DNA of 64,000 nt from Halichondria panicea (Eukaryota > Porifera > Demospongiae > Suberitida > Halichondriidae): the NCBI RefSeq assembly GCF_963675165.1, contig NC_087377.1, forward strand, positions 16,782,518 through 16,846,517. Reading direction: 5' to 3'. The notes below the pieces were generated by a model. It made no database searches and was not told where the DNA came from. It was given only the letters and a program-made list of their open reading frames with translations. The translations under genes were made by a program, and so were the position numbers. Positions 23,451 through 36,002 of the stretch are shown piece after piece. The first letter of the stretch is position 1, and the number at the start of each line of letters is the position of its first letter.

Positions 23451-23668
23451 ACTGGTCAAACTCCGTGTAGAGACTCGTGTAAGGTTTGCCACGATATTTG
23501 TGGCAACTAACCGCATGCGGTTACCGCAAGATCAATGATAGTGACGTTTCACTAGAAAACTCTACGTATCACATGCAGTATACTGACGTCACGAAAACCG
23601 CAGCCACTTAAAATATTTTCTGATATGCTGACTGTGCAACACAAGTCTCAACACGGAGTTTGACCAGT
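23451..23668. mobile_element. ~218-bp MITE with 28-bp imperfect terminal inverted repeats
   Basis: ACTGGTCAAACTCCGTGT...GACTCGTG at the left matches the reverse complement of the right end with two or three differences. The interior is non-coding. No target duplication could be fixed. A CAGGGGCGTAGC sequence, common at hAT-like termini, follows at 23697. Confidence 0.55.
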
Positions 23669-24180
23669 CTACTGTTTGCCTGCAACAGTGACGCACAGGG
23701 GCGTAGCTACCATTGTTTCCTGGTTGCCCAGAAACCCCCCCCCCCCCAGGAGCTGCTGAGAAAATTGGGCAGGGCTCCCTATAATTGAAATCATGCAGCC
23801 CTGCCCATCTTTTCACACGTGGCTGCAAATCAATAATCAGAGCAGCACCGTGAAGCGTTTCACTTTGGCTTTGTCTCAGCTAGTTAGTCTCAGCTAGCTA
23901 GCTACCTCAAACAAAGAAGACCAAGACTTAAGTTCTAGATCTAGTATCAATCCTGAATGCTCCAGTATTCTGAGACTCAGCTCTAAGCACAACTTTATTC
24001 AGGAAGTGTACAAGTTTAGAACAATCTCAGCCACATGAAACCTCTCAGGTAAATGACATTTAATTGTTGCTCAGCTAGACTAGCAATACACAATTGGCAC
24101 CTGCATGCCTAGTATATATGTTACGTCTATAGCTAGCTAGCTAGCTTCTCACAAACATGTAAAAAAGTCATGAACAATAG

Positions 24181-24210
24181 CAGGAGTACATGAATATTCA
24201 TGTACTCCTG
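24181..24210. repeat. Perfect 30-bp palindrome
   Basis: The sequence CAGGAGTACATGAAT is followed directly by its exact reverse complement. It lies about 70 bp before the truncated start of Kelch copy B. Confidence 0.9.
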
Positions 24211-24281
24211 ACAATAGTCAATAACAGTAGGTGTGCCCCAATCAAGAGGGTGTGGTACCGGAAGTGGGCGTGGCCTCAAAA

Positions 24282-27182
24282 ATCGAGAAAGATCATCTAC
24301 AGTCTACTGATGCAAGCAATCCTACTGATGTGAAGTCAGAGGGTAAGCACTAGTTCAGCACAGGGATGCATATCTCATACATGATGCTTAGTTTATTAGC
24401 TAGCTTCTATAATATTCACCCGGGTCCCTCTCATAAACACACACACACACACACACACACAATGTTTTTACAGTTGACGAAAATCACCAGAAGATCAATG
24501 ATGATTTAACTGTTTTCCTAGACGAACTACTAGGTAAAGGTGCATTTGGAGCAGTCTTCAAAGGCAGCTACAGTGGCAAGATTTGTGCAGTCAAACTTCT
24601 AATTTACGAGGCTGTAGAGATACAGACAGGTTTCCCAACCGGCAAAAGTGAAGAAGCCAGCAAAGCATTTGATCGTGAGTGTGAGTTTCTCCAGTCACTC
24701 CAGCACCCAAACGTTGTTCTGTATTTGTCGACTGCCAAGCATCCCAAATCAGGTGGTACAATCCTCGTTGTTGAGCTGATGGATTGCAATCTGAGATCCT
24801 ATTTCTCCAGCCTTGGTGAAGAGTCCCTCACTAGCGAATGTGAAATTAGCCTCTCCAAAGACATGGCTTGTGGTCTGGCCTACATTCATAGCAAGAAGAT
24901 TATCCACCGTGACCTCTGTGGCGATAACGTCTTGCTGAAGCTAACACAGCCAGTGCCTATCGCAAAAATTTCCGACTTTGGTATGTCACGGCTATACGAT
25001 CCCTCCAAGCTTAGCCACACCCTCACAGCCATTGGTCACCGTATGGGGTATCTACCTCTCGAGGCTATTCGATTGGATAAGGAGAATTACGATAATAGCG
25101 TCGATGTTTTTTCCCTTGGGGTGATTATGGTACAGATTGTTCAGAAGCTGAAGACGGTCAAATCTGTGGAAGATCGATCATTCCATGTTGCTCAGATCCC
25201 TCACACACACAGGTTGAGGAAGCTTATCGACAGTTGCTTGCAAGAAGACATGAGGAGGAGACCATCTGCCAGGGACATCTGTGAGTCAATTAAATACATG
25301 TGTTGTACATTTTACCGCAAATAATTTATGAGTCTACGATTCCGACATTTTGTTTGGAAAAAGTTCCTTATTGAAGATTTAACTTTTACTTTAGATTCTT
25401 CACTGACAAGCGACTCTGACACAGTGGAGGCAACAAAGAGGGAGTTCAAGGACACTCAAGTAAATCAACTTTTACATCAAGTATCTGAGAAAGACACCCA
25501 TTCACAAGCATCTATCGATCGGCTTCAAGCTGAGCAAGTTTGTGGACTAGAAGAAGTGACCACTCCTCAACAAGAACAGTTTGAAGTTCAACCCAGAGAA
25601 ATTGATCATCTAGTGAAGTTTCTACAGATACAACCTCGGGTGGACACTCAACCAGATAATAACTTGACTGCAGATGTTGACCTGACAAGTGGCTCGGACC
25701 CAGTGGAGGAAACAAAGAGGGAGTCAAAGGACCCTCAACCAGTCAAGAAGGTGCGTACATGTAGTGTGATAATGAGATTCCCACAGCAACAATAGTATTG
25801 TACCTTAACATGCATGGATGCTGTCTCATGTGTTAAGCCGTAACTACACATCCGTTTGAGTGTGCCTATAATTATGTACTTCCTTTAGTGAAGATTGTCT
25901 CGTTCTGTTGTAGAATTTTCATTAATGATATTCACGTCTGTGTTTGATTTCCACCAACGTTCCCCTGTACAGGCACACGGGGGACAGACTGAGCACAAAG
26001 ATGCTGAGCTGGTCAGGAGAGACGCCATCATTCAACAGCAGAGACTGGTGACACAAAATGCACCATTATATTATTGCAGAGCTATAGTAGAAGCTTTGAT
26101 CTCTTATAATCGTACTGTACATTCTATTAGACTGGTGGGCGTGGCCTCTTAAGCTAATTAGAGAAAGTGATTTAGTGTGCATGCAATTATTGCTACAAGT
26201 AACACTCGCTTGTTAGTAGACACTATCCTAATTACACTCATTCATTTTTCAGGGTCCCCCTCCCAGAGAGTTGAGACCTCCACTCACTCTGAAATGGAGA
26301 ATAGGAAAATACATGCCAATCAAGATGAGCTTCTCGGTACAGAGTGTTGTTATCGGTGACACAGTGTATGTTGGTGGAGGGATTGCATACGGTGATCGTG
26401 ACAAGTGTACAGTGATGAAGCTCGAGCAAGATCAATGGACCAAACTACCAGAGTACACTGCCTATAGGTTCGCTATGACATCACTCGCTAATCGACTAGT
26501 GCTGGTGGGAGGACATGATTCAAGAAACAAAAAACCCACCAATCAACTTGCAGTGTTTGAATCAGGGGAATGGACTCACCCGTACCCACCAATGAACATT
26601 GCTCGTTATTCCTCAACAGCTGTCTCCTTCAACAACCACATCATTGTAGCTGGTGGGTGTGATGATAAAGTACGTGCCCTCTCCTCTGTGGAGGTGTTGG
26701 ACGTGGCATCAAGAAGATGGTACATTGCTCAGTCACTACCTAACCCACGATCAGTACTGAAATCGACTCTCATAGGAAACACCCTCTACCTAATGGGAGG
26801 GTACAATCACACTCTGAGTGCAACCAAGACAGTGTACCACGTCGACCTCACTGAACTCGTTGCAAAGGCCCATTCGAACCTGGACACACCCACTCTCTGG
26901 CAGACCTTACAGGAAGTACCACTCGTGCGGTCAGCTCCTCTCAGTATTGGGAGGTCACTATTAGCCGTTGGTGGATGGGACGACAATGTCAACCCAAGTT
27001 CATTGATCCACCTCTACCAGCCTGACACCAGGAGGTGGGTGAAAGTGGGAGACCTGCCTACTGCACGACTCAACTGCACATGCTCAGTACTTCCTAGTGG
27101 AGAGGTCATTGTAGCCGGAGGACAGACAGATGCACTTACCAATACTCAAACTGTTGATTTCTTCTCTATAAGTGCTAATTAG
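24282..27182 (+). CDS. Kelch-kinase family copy B: kinase-linker-Kelch, 5' truncated
   Basis: The last 61 bp of the Death exon remain (24282-24342), starting at IEKDHLQS; everything upstream, including the ATG and the Death fold, is replaced by unrelated DNA. The rest is open: kinase exon 24474-25280, linker 25395-25750, short exon 25973-26047 and Kelch exon 26253-27182. Splice sites and phases match copy C. The kinase keeps the Gly loop, AVKLL lysine, HRDLCGDN and DFGMSR; the APE-equivalent reads LPLEA. No in-frame ATG precedes the catalytic lysine, so the copy can only make a full kinase if an upstream exon supplies a start. The Kelch exon has six GG-bearing blades, with its own loop residues (for example GGIAYGDRDK, TAYRF, ARYSST). 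Could be a truncated pseudogene with a still-intact 3' part. Confidence 0.8.
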
Positions 27183-27382
27183 TTATTTTGTTAATTGTTT
27201 CTCTTTAATTGTGCGATGAGTTTATAACGATATTGATATTCTTTTTATTATGTTGAGACAATTAAGTTGCAACAGAATTTTATCGCATATAATTATAGTT
27301 ATTATGATGACATGAAGTGGTACATACATAATTACATTGCCAGAAAATAGTACAAAAACAGACAAAATAATATTTAACAGTC

Positions 27383-27895
27383 TCATAACAAGTTCAGGTC
27401 CTTGGTTGGGGTCTTGTCCGAGGGTAGGGTGGACGCCTTCTCCTAGAATACAAAGTCTATCTCCTCTTCCGAGTCAGACAGTGAGGGGTGGGGCTCGGGA
27501 ACTGAGGGGTTAAAGAGTCACATGATCATAGTCACACTGAGTGGCCAGTTTACGTGAGGCCCCTCTCTTTCTTAGCAGCATAGTAGGCTTATCTTTTCCG
27601 GCCCCCAGTTATCCTAATGGAACTGAGGGGTTAAAGAGTCACACGGTCATAGTCACACTGAGTGGCCTTCTTAGCAGCATAGTACGCCTAAAGGTGTGTG
27701 TGTGTGTGTGTGGGGGGGGGGTCGTACATGATTGTACATTGCACACCTCAAATAGGACACACTATAGCTGACCTTGAATGACTTTAAGGGACTCTACAAA
27801 GTATGACACAAATACATTTTCCAGCTAATGTACTCTGTACCTCTACCTCCATTCTCAGTGCCTCTTCTTGTCTCCTCAACACTTGGCCGGGCTGA
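27383..27895 (-). pseudogene. 3' exons of the unrecognised minus-strand gene (copy B)
   Basis: The terminal exon (27383-27501) carries TAG in place of the Trp codon of FWEK. An upstream exon near 27843-27893 encodes PGQVLRRQEEALRMEVE, and a small one near 27670-27690 encodes AYYAAKK. It is near-identical to 36003-36514. Function unknown. Confidence 0.45.
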
Positions 27896-27899
27896 AAAA

Positions 27900-28500
27900 T
27901 GGCCGCATAACTGGGGGCCGGAAAAGATGAGGGGCGGAAAAATCAAACAATAGTACAGAAGACAAATCGATCAGTCAATCTACAATTAGAACTAGAGCAC
28001 TGAAGTGCTACCCTCGGCAGTGTCCTGTAGCCAGGATAAACAACACATGGACACATTCAAACTGGTAGTGTGATGAAGGGTCTGGTACACGTACTGTACA
28101 ATGTCATGTACAAATATTGTGAGCTAGTGTTCTCAATTGACACACGTTTCCCTGTACACACCTAAACTGCATACATTGAAGCATACCTTGTATACAAGTG
28201 CATGTACATACAGACTAGTAAGCATGCTAGGTTCCCATTCTTTGTACTGTACATTCAATACTACACAGTTAACTCATTGCACTGCATAACTACACATTAT
28301 ACACACGTACCTTGTTCTTGATGAAGGTTCTTCTCAATGCCAGCTAATGGTTAGCTCATGCACAAGCAGTCGATTACCAGGCCAACTTTCGAGGAAGTGC
28401 GGCTTGAGATGGAGGCTAGGCTGCACATAATTATAATGGGCGTGGTTACATATAAATGGGCTTTGCTACAATATTCTTCTCAAAGAGCTCCACACAAATA
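27900..28500. other. Spacer between the two convergent or tandem minus genes
   Basis: Contains about 28 bp identical to the USF first-exon donor region (28317-28345, 'accttgttcttgatgaaggttc'), cut off abruptly. This is a fragment left by recombination between repeat units. Otherwise no gene is seen. Confidence 0.5.
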
Positions 28501-28630
28501 TCATGTATAAAAACTATGTATACATAATAATACTGACAATGTAGCTATAGTAAGTGAAGGAGAGATTACTAAAAAACACACGTTAAAACTAGAACAGTAT
28601 AAACAGTCCACAATTATAATATACTGTACA

Positions 28631-31113
28631 CTACTGTTGAGAGGATTGGTCCACCGTTTCCATAGACATTGAATCTTGCCCGGGGCTACCAGCACTTGAG
28701 TTGCTTGTGAGCACATTCTGAGCCAGAATCAGAGTGTTGAGCAGACTAGCAGCAGCCGCGGCAGAGAGACCACCACCACCACCACCACCGCCATTGTTGT
28801 TGGCTTGTGACAGCATGGAGGATTTCGGTACAGGAGTGGACGGAGAAGTGGTCGTGCTCGCAATAGAGGATAGAGTTTGTACGAGTGAGCTTAAGAGTGG
28901 TGTGTTTGGATTAGAGGCTCCAGTCGGCAGCGATGATTGTAAGAGAGGAGAGAATTGTGACGAAGCTGACAAGTGCATAGGTTGTGCTTGCGAAGGTGTC
29001 AGGCTGGAGACAATGCCACCTAGTTGTTGTAGGGATGAGATAGAACTTGGTGTTTGGTTGTGTGCCAGTGAGGTCAACAGAGGGCTGTTGGTGAGGTTCT
29101 GCGCCAGGGATAGTAGTAGTTGCTGTGCTGCTACATTGTTAGTTTGTTGTGTGGATTGTTGTGGAGGGGAGACAGAAGTGGTCGGTGGTGAGTGGGTCAC
29201 TACTGTGTTGAGGAGACTCTGGGCCAGAGGAGAGTTTAGAAGTTGCTGGTTAGGTTGCTTTTGACCAGAGGAAGCAGCTGCATCGATTCCAAACTGGATA
29301 ATCTGTGCTCGAAGAAATGCGTTCTCTTTCTCTAGGACTTGGATCTGGTTTTGAAGCATTGCTAAAGCGTTGGTTGATTTCTCTGCGATTTTGGCACTGG
29401 CTGTGAGTTGTTCGTTTTGAAACACAAGCTCTTTCAAGTAGTCGACTGTCTTGTCCAGTACCGTTCCCTTGCTGTACACATACTGCAGTCAGGGAAACAT
29501 GACGTGAGGGTGAGACATGTACGTGGAGATACAAAAAAAACATGCTTAACTATTAGCATATTAATATTATGTGCAACTACAATCATGTGTTATATACGAT
29601 GGCCTCTGCTGGATTCTATGCTACTAGTAACTAACATAACACTGGGCTCTACACTAATGCATGCTTAGCAATTTAGGCTTAAAAAAACCAGACATTTCGA
29701 GGGCTAGTACTTTTCTAATAGAAACAAAATTATAACTGAAAAATGAAGGACTGCGAAAACCAAGTTAGTAGATATTTCGATGGCTTTTCCAATAGTACTT
29801 TAGTACACACACTCACAGACACACACACTCACCCCGACAATGGAACCAGTAGTTGCGTCTTTCTTCTGACAAGCAGGCACTATCTGAGCCAGTACCTTGA
29901 TGAGCTCGTTGATCCTGTCCCGACGCCGACGCTCAACTGGGCGTGGGAAGAACAACAACAACCGATAATTATCGTGTTTAGGGCATGTACAATGAAGCTG
30001 AGCCAATTGGCAAAATGAATGAATCTTGACCTCACACACACACACACACACACGCGTACACCTACTGTACAGTATAAAATTAAAATCAAGGCATACTTAG
30101 ACCTTTACAGCATGGATGGATAGCCCCCACACAGCAAATAAGTTATTAGTTTTAGAAGTGGCAAATTTGTATTTTGTGGGAAATGCTTCTATTTGATTAT
30201 GACCACGTACGTACATGTACATCTGTTGTACACTATAACTTTCAGTATTGAATTTGCAGCACCTTCATTGTGTGTAGCCTTCCTCTGAGCTTCCCTGTTG
30301 GCGGCCATATCCCCAGACCTGCAAACCAACCACCATAATAACAACACTCCTCACAGATACCGTATTACAGCGAGCATATGCGAATTTTTGCCAGAACGAA
30401 ATAGTTAGATCGCAAAGGGTTGCCGATTTGGCTGATTCGCAAAGGTTTTCACCAACAGCAAAATATTCTAGTAATACGGTATGTAGCAAGAATGATGCTT
30501 TCCCTAACATACTGTCATACATGTTATGCAGAGGTAGGCAATCACGTGAACTGTGGACTCACAACTGCATTTGAACGATGGGGTCGGCCGTGTGATAATC
30601 CATAGTTGATATCCCGCTCATCTTGGGTGCTATAGGTCGACCCATTGCATGCAGTATCTCAGCACTACTGGATGGTGGGATCATCACATACAGAGGACCT
30701 GAACACACACAACAACATAATAAAAACTGACTATTAACATTTTTCAACACCACTTCCAAGAAACCTCAAACATTAGCAATAATACTCATGGTTCTACATG
30801 TAATTAGTATGTACAAGCACTTGGACAACTTATCGAAGCCTATATATAACTTTTGGATTTGCCCCAAAAAATGTATCGTCACACTGATAAATTTGGCCTC
30901 CATTACTCACCATTTTGGCCAGACTCTGAACCAGAAGAGGTGCTCCTAGTGATGAGGAACTGAGATGAGGGGGTGGTCTGTCCACCTTGCTGCATCTGGA
31001 TGAGGGCGTGGCCTATAGCGTTGAGGGTGGAGCCATCCTCAGAGGTCATGTCAGAGGGCAAACCATCATCGCTAGTGAGCGTGTGGACCTCCTGTGTGAG
31101 TGGGCAGGAACAA

Positions 31114-31177
<64 letters not shown>

Positions 31178-32044
31178 TGTGTTCGTTATTTGGGAGGTAG
31201 TTACCATCATGCAAATTCTAACCATGTAATACGAAAGCGAAAATAGTACAAAACGAAACGTCTTAGAAGCCAGATACTTTTAAAAGGCGTTTTAAGTGCT
31301 AGTTTTTAAGTGCTAAGTTTTTATATGTTACTTGGTGTGAACTGTGTGTGTGTGTGTTACCTGGGTATCATGCACAAGGCCAAAGTTAGGGCCCAAGTCA
31401 CTGGCCTGTAGCTGTTCCACACTCTCCCCATCATCACTCTGACTTATCTGTATCTCAAACTGTGAACTGGGTACCACCTCTTCAGTAGCGATAGTAACCG
31501 TCTCCACGTCGGTCGGCTCTGTCCCTACGTGTAGTATCTCTGTATTAAAACAGTTTTTAAGTGTTTGCTTTTATGTTACTTGGTGTGAACTCTGTGTGGG
31601 TACATACCTGGGTATCATGCACAAGACCAAAGTTAGGGTCCACATTATAACCAACTACACATTATACACAAGTACCGTACTTGTTCAATTTAAGGCCACC
31701 CTCCAAATATGCGACACCCTCGATCTTAGGTAATTTTCTGACCTCTAAAAGTAGCGACTGCTGCGTGTGACAATTGTTTTTTATGTCGCGTCCTAAATAG
31801 AGGTCAAACCACACCCTCGATTCCAGGCCGCTAGAAAAAATATAATTTTAAGCATCCTATAATCGAGGATAGTAGAGTAACCTCCAATTAGATGCGACCC
31901 TCTAAATATGCGACACCAGGAATTTTTATAAACCTCCAAAAAGAAATGACCTCTCGCTTTGTAATTTAATATTATTTATGAATAACTGTACCTTGTTAAT
32001 GTTCTTGATGAAGGTTCCTCAGTAGTCCCTGTCCATGGACTCAT
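28631..32044 (-). CDS. USF-like bHLH leucine-zipper transcription factor, complete copy 2
   Basis: Exons on minus: 31361-31539, 30911-31091, 30563-30698, 30263-30318, 29833-29936 and 28631-29482, all in matching phase. The USF-specific region reads GPLYVMIPPSS...RPIAPKM. The bHLH begins HNEVERRRRDRINELIKVL, as in vertebrate USF1/USF2, followed by SKGTVLDKTVDYLKEL for helix 2 and a zipper ending LEKENAFLRAQI. After it comes a Gln/Ser/Pro-rich tail with a Gly run, longer than in vertebrate USF. An acidic SDDGESVEQL exon and a Thr/Ser-rich exon precede it. USF proteins bind CANNTG E-boxes as dimers in the nucleus. A first exon with ATG at 32042-32044 (31992-32044) is conserved but ends in phase 2, while the next exon needs phase 1, so the 5' end is unresolved. 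This is the only one of three copies with bHLH and zipper both whole. Confidence 0.85.
31117..31190. repeat. Long GT microsatellite in a USF intron
   Basis: About 35 GT units just upstream (minus sense) of the acceptor at 31092. Confidence 0.95.
31608..31660 (-). pseudogene. Duplicated partial USF exon
   Basis: Encodes VDPNFGLVHDTQ followed by a GTATGT donor, a second version of the LGPNFGLVHDTQ end of the acidic exon. It is present in copies 1 and 2 (near 21250-21300 in copy 1). No acceptor gives an open frame, so it is probably a dead exon duplicate or an unused alternative exon. Confidence 0.45.
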
Positions 32045-32289
32045 GTCTTCAGCCTCCACCAATACAGACAAATAGTTTGACCACTTGCTCAGAGCTTCAA
32101 GATTGACAGCGCAATTTCTTCTTCTCTCTAGCTAGCTAGCTATGGAAGTGAAAGACCAGCCATGTGGTTTAGCAATGTTATCGCACGTGACAGCTATTGT
32201 TTATTCTGCAGAGAAAGAGGGAGGGTCTCGTTGTAGCTGAGCTAGCTGTTGTCCTGTATTTCTGTATCGTGCCTGGTATCAAGCTGTGA

Positions 32290-32330
32290 AGATACTGTAG
32301 CTCTGGATTATTATCAGTAAGTGCAGACAG
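32290..32330 (+). promoter_or_regulatory. Conserved 5' leader and donor of copy C
   Basis: Same leader block as 5955-5990, here ending in GTAAGT after 32316. The matching acceptor is CTACAG at 32453-32458, five bases before the ATG. Confidence 0.5.
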
Positions 32331-32463
32331 CACTGTTTTATTTTCTGCATATAGATCTACGGTACATGGTTTTAATGATATAATTTGCACACACCAAATA
32401 TTGATACATAATTACATGTACCTTCATATCATTGTTTATCTTATTCCACACTCTACAGAGAAG

Positions 32464-35400
32464 ATGTCTGACTATCTCACAATAGCAGATCTAGGAGATC
32501 TATACATAGCTACGTTTGATGCTCGAATCAAGTGGAGAAACTTCTTGCTAGTTCTTAAAATACCCTCGGATACCATCGACAGCATTGGTACAAAATGGAG
32601 AGATGATCCTGATGACTGCTATCGTGAGGGTTTGAAAGAATGGCTGAAAGGTGGTGAGAGACGCTGGGAAGATGTTGTCAAAGCTTTGTCCAGTCCCATT
32701 GTAGGCCACGTTGGCATAGCTAATACCATCGAGAAAGATCATCTACAGTCTACTGATGCAAGCAATCCTACTGATGTGAAGTCAGAGGGTAAGCACTAGT
32801 TCAGCACAGGAATGCATATCTCACACATGATGCTTAGTTTATTAGCAAGCTACTATAATATTCACCTGGGTCCCCCTCATAAACACACACACACACACAC
32901 AATGTTTTTACAGTTGACGAAAATCACCAGTTGATCAACGATGATTTAACTGTTTTCCTTGACGAGCTACTAGGTAAAGGTGCATTTGGAGCAGTCTTCA
33001 AAGGCAGCTACAGGGGCGAGATTTGTGCAGTCAAACTTCTAATTTACGAGGCTGTAGAAATGCAGACAGGTTTCCCAACCGGCAAAAGTGAAGAAGCCAG
33101 CAAAGCATTTGATCGTGAGTGTGAGTATCTCCAGTCACTCCAGCACCCAAACGTTGTTCTGTATTTGTCGACTACTAAGCACCCCAAATCAGGTGGTACA
33201 ATCCTCGTTGTTGAGCTGATGGATTGCAATCTGAGATCCTATTTCTCCAGCCTTGATAAAGAGTCCCTCACTAGTGAATGTGAAATTAGCCTCTCCAAAG
33301 ACATGGCTTGTGGTCTAGCCTACATTCATAGCAAGAAGATTATCCACCGTGACCTCTGTGGCGATAACGTCTTGCTGAAGCTAACACAGCCAGTGCCTAT
33401 CGCAAAAATTTCCGACTTTGGTATGTCACGGCTATACGATCCCTCCAAGCTTAGCCACACCCTCACAGCCATTGGTCACCGTATGGGGTATCTACCTCTC
33501 GAGGCTATTCGATTGGATAAGGAGAATTACGATAATAGCGTAGATGTTTTTTCCCTTGGGGCGATTATGGTACAGATTGTTCAGAAGCTGAAGACGGTCA
33601 AATCTGTGGAAGATCGATCATTCCATGTTGCTCAGATCCCTCACACACACAGGTTGAGGAAGCTTATCAACAGTTGCTTGCAAGAAGACATGAGGAGGAG
33701 ACCATCTGCCAGGGACATCTGTGAGTCAATTAAATAATTAATGTGTTTTACATTTTACCGCAAATAATTTGTGAGTCAATTGTGTGTTGTACGATTCCGA
33801 AATTTTATTCGGAAAAAGTTCCTTATTGAAGATTTAACTTTTACTTTAGATGCTTCACTGACAAGCCACTCTGACACAGTGGAGGCAACAAAGAGGGAGT
33901 CCAAGGACACTCAAGTAAATCAACTTTTACATCAAGTATCTGAGAAAGACACTCATTCACAAGCATCTATCGATCGGCTTCAAGCTGAGCAAGTTTGTGG
34001 ACTAGAAGAAGTGACCACTCCTCAACAAGAACAGTTTGAAGTTCAACCCAGAGAAATTGATCATCTAGTGAAATCTCTACAGATACAACCTCGGAAGGAC
34101 ACTCAACCAGATAATAACTTAGCTGCAGATGTTGACCTGACAAGTGGCTCGAACCCAGTGGAAGCAACAAAGAGGGAGTCAAAGGACACTCAACCAGTCA
34201 AGAAGGTGCGTACATGTAGTGTGATAATGAGATTCCCACAGCAACAATAGTATTGTACCTTAACATGCATGGATGCTGTCTCATGTGTTAAGCCGTAACT
34301 ACACATCCGTTTGAGTGTGCCTATAATTATGTACTTCCTTTAGTGAAGATTGTCTCGTTCTGTTGTAGAATTTTCATTAATGATATTCACGTCTGTGTTT
34401 GATTTCCACCAACGTTCCCCTGTACAGGCACACGGGGGACAGACTGAGCACAAAGATGCTGAGCTGGTCAGGAGAGACGCCATCATTCAACAGCAGAGAC
34501 AGGTTAGACAAAATGCACCATTATATTATTGCAGAGCTATAGTAGAAGCTTTGATCTCTTATAATCGTACTGTACATTCTATTAGACTGGTGGGCGTGGC
34601 CTCTTAAGCTAATTAGAGAAAGTGATTTAGTGTGCATGCAATTATTGCTACAAGTAACACTCGCTTGTTAGTAGACACTATCCTAATTACACTCATTCAT
34701 TATTCAGGGTCCCCCTCCCAGAGAGTTGAGACCTCCACTCACTCTGAAATGGAGAAGAGGAAAAGACATGCCAATCAAGATGGGTACCTCGGTACAGAGT
34801 GTTGTTATCAGTGACACGGTGTATGTTGGTGGAGGTACTGCAGTCAATGATCGTGACATGTGTACAGTGATGAAGCTCGAGCAAGATCAATGGACCAAAC
34901 TACCAGAGTACACTGCCAAGTACTTCGCTATGACATCACTCGCTAATCGACTAGTGCTGGTGGGAGGAAATGATCCAAGAAACAACCAACCCACCAATCA
35001 GCTTGCAGTGTTTGAGTCAGGGGAATGGACTCACCCGTACCCACCAATGAACATTGCTCGTTCTTTCTCAACAGCTGTCTCCTTCAACAACCACATCATT
35101 GTAGCTGGTGGGGATGATGATAAAGGACGTACCCTCTCCTCTGTGGAGGTGTTGGACGTGGCATCAAGAAGATGGTACATTGCTCAGTCACTACCTAACC
35201 CACGATCAATACTGAAATCGACTCTCATAGGAAACACCCTCTACCTAATGGGAGGGTGGGATCACACTGGGATAACCAAGACAGTGCACCACGTCGACCT
35301 CAATGAACTCATTGCAAAGGCCCATTCGAACCTGGACACACCCACTCTCTGGCAGACCTTACAGGAAGCACCACTCGTGTGGTCAGTTCCTCTCAGTATT

Positions 35401-35634
35401 GGGAGGTCACTATTAGCCGTTGGTGGACAGGACGACAGTGTCAACCCAAGTTCATCGATCCACCTCTACCAGCCTGACACCAGGAGGTGGGTGAAAGTGG
35501 GAGACCTGCCTACTGCACGACACAACTGCACATGCTCAGTACTTCCTAGTGGAGAGGTTATTGTAGCCGGAGGAAAGACAAAACCATTTGGTAATTATCT
35601 TGAAACAGTTGATTTCTTTTGTATAAGCGATTAA
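32464..35634 (+). CDS. Kelch-kinase family copy C: intact Death-kinase-linker-Kelch protein
   Basis: Five exons, 32464-32788, 32914-33720, 33850-34205, 34428-34502 and 34708-35634, join in phase to 829 residues. Residues 1-95 are a Death domain (KWRNFLLVLKIPSDTIDSIG, then a Trp-containing helix). Residues about 120-375 are a protein kinase: GKGAFGAVFKG, AVKLL Lys, DRECEYL Glu, HRDLCGDN, DFGMSR; the APE motif is LPLEA. Class is tyrosine-kinase-like or TKL by overall pattern. Residues 378-520 are a Glu/Gln-rich linker, partly helical. Residues 521-829 are six Kelch repeats, each with a GG pair and a Trp. No signal peptide or membrane helix is seen, so it is probably cytosolic. A plausible role is binding a ligand through Kelch and signalling through Death-fold contacts and phosphorylation. 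This is the reference copy of the family. Confidence 0.9.
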
Positions 35635-35754
35635 TTAGTTATTGTAATATGTTGTGCATTGTTAACAATCTTTTTGAAAAAAGTTTTCTAATTAAGTTCG
35701 CATATTTCGTTTATTTTTATTCGAACTTATTTTAACGGAGGATGGACAATTAAT

Positions 35755-35990
35755 TATAATTTTATTCAAACTGTTGATTTCTTCTCTATAAGTGCTAATT
35801 AGTTATTTTGTTAATTGTTTCTCTTTAATTGTGCGATGAGTTTATAACGATATTGATATTCTTTTTATTATGTTGAGAAAATTAAGTTGCAACAGAATTT
35901 TATCGCATATAATTATAGTTATTATGATGACATGAAGTGGTACATACATAATTACATTGCCAGAAAATAGTACAAAAACAGACAAAATAA
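35755..35990 (+). repeat. Second Kelch 3' end downstream of copy C
   Basis: After copy C's own stop and a distinct 3' region, the last 12 codons of a B/D/E-type Kelch exon ([10 protein letters not shown] and stop, 35767-35802) and its 3' flank reappear. This is a join between two repeat units, as left by unequal crossing-over or gene conversion. Confidence 0.75.
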
Positions 35991-36002
35991 TATTTAACAG
36001 TC

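Noticed and set aside
28734-29264. 176-codon plus-strand open frame
   Set aside because: It is the antisense shadow of the Ser/Gln-rich exon of the USF-like gene, which has splice, phase and domain support.
31992-32044. USF first coding exon joined directly to 31361-31539
   Set aside because: Conserved ATG and donor exist, but the phase is wrong (2 against 1); a missing exon or non-coding leader is more likely, so I did not claim the start.
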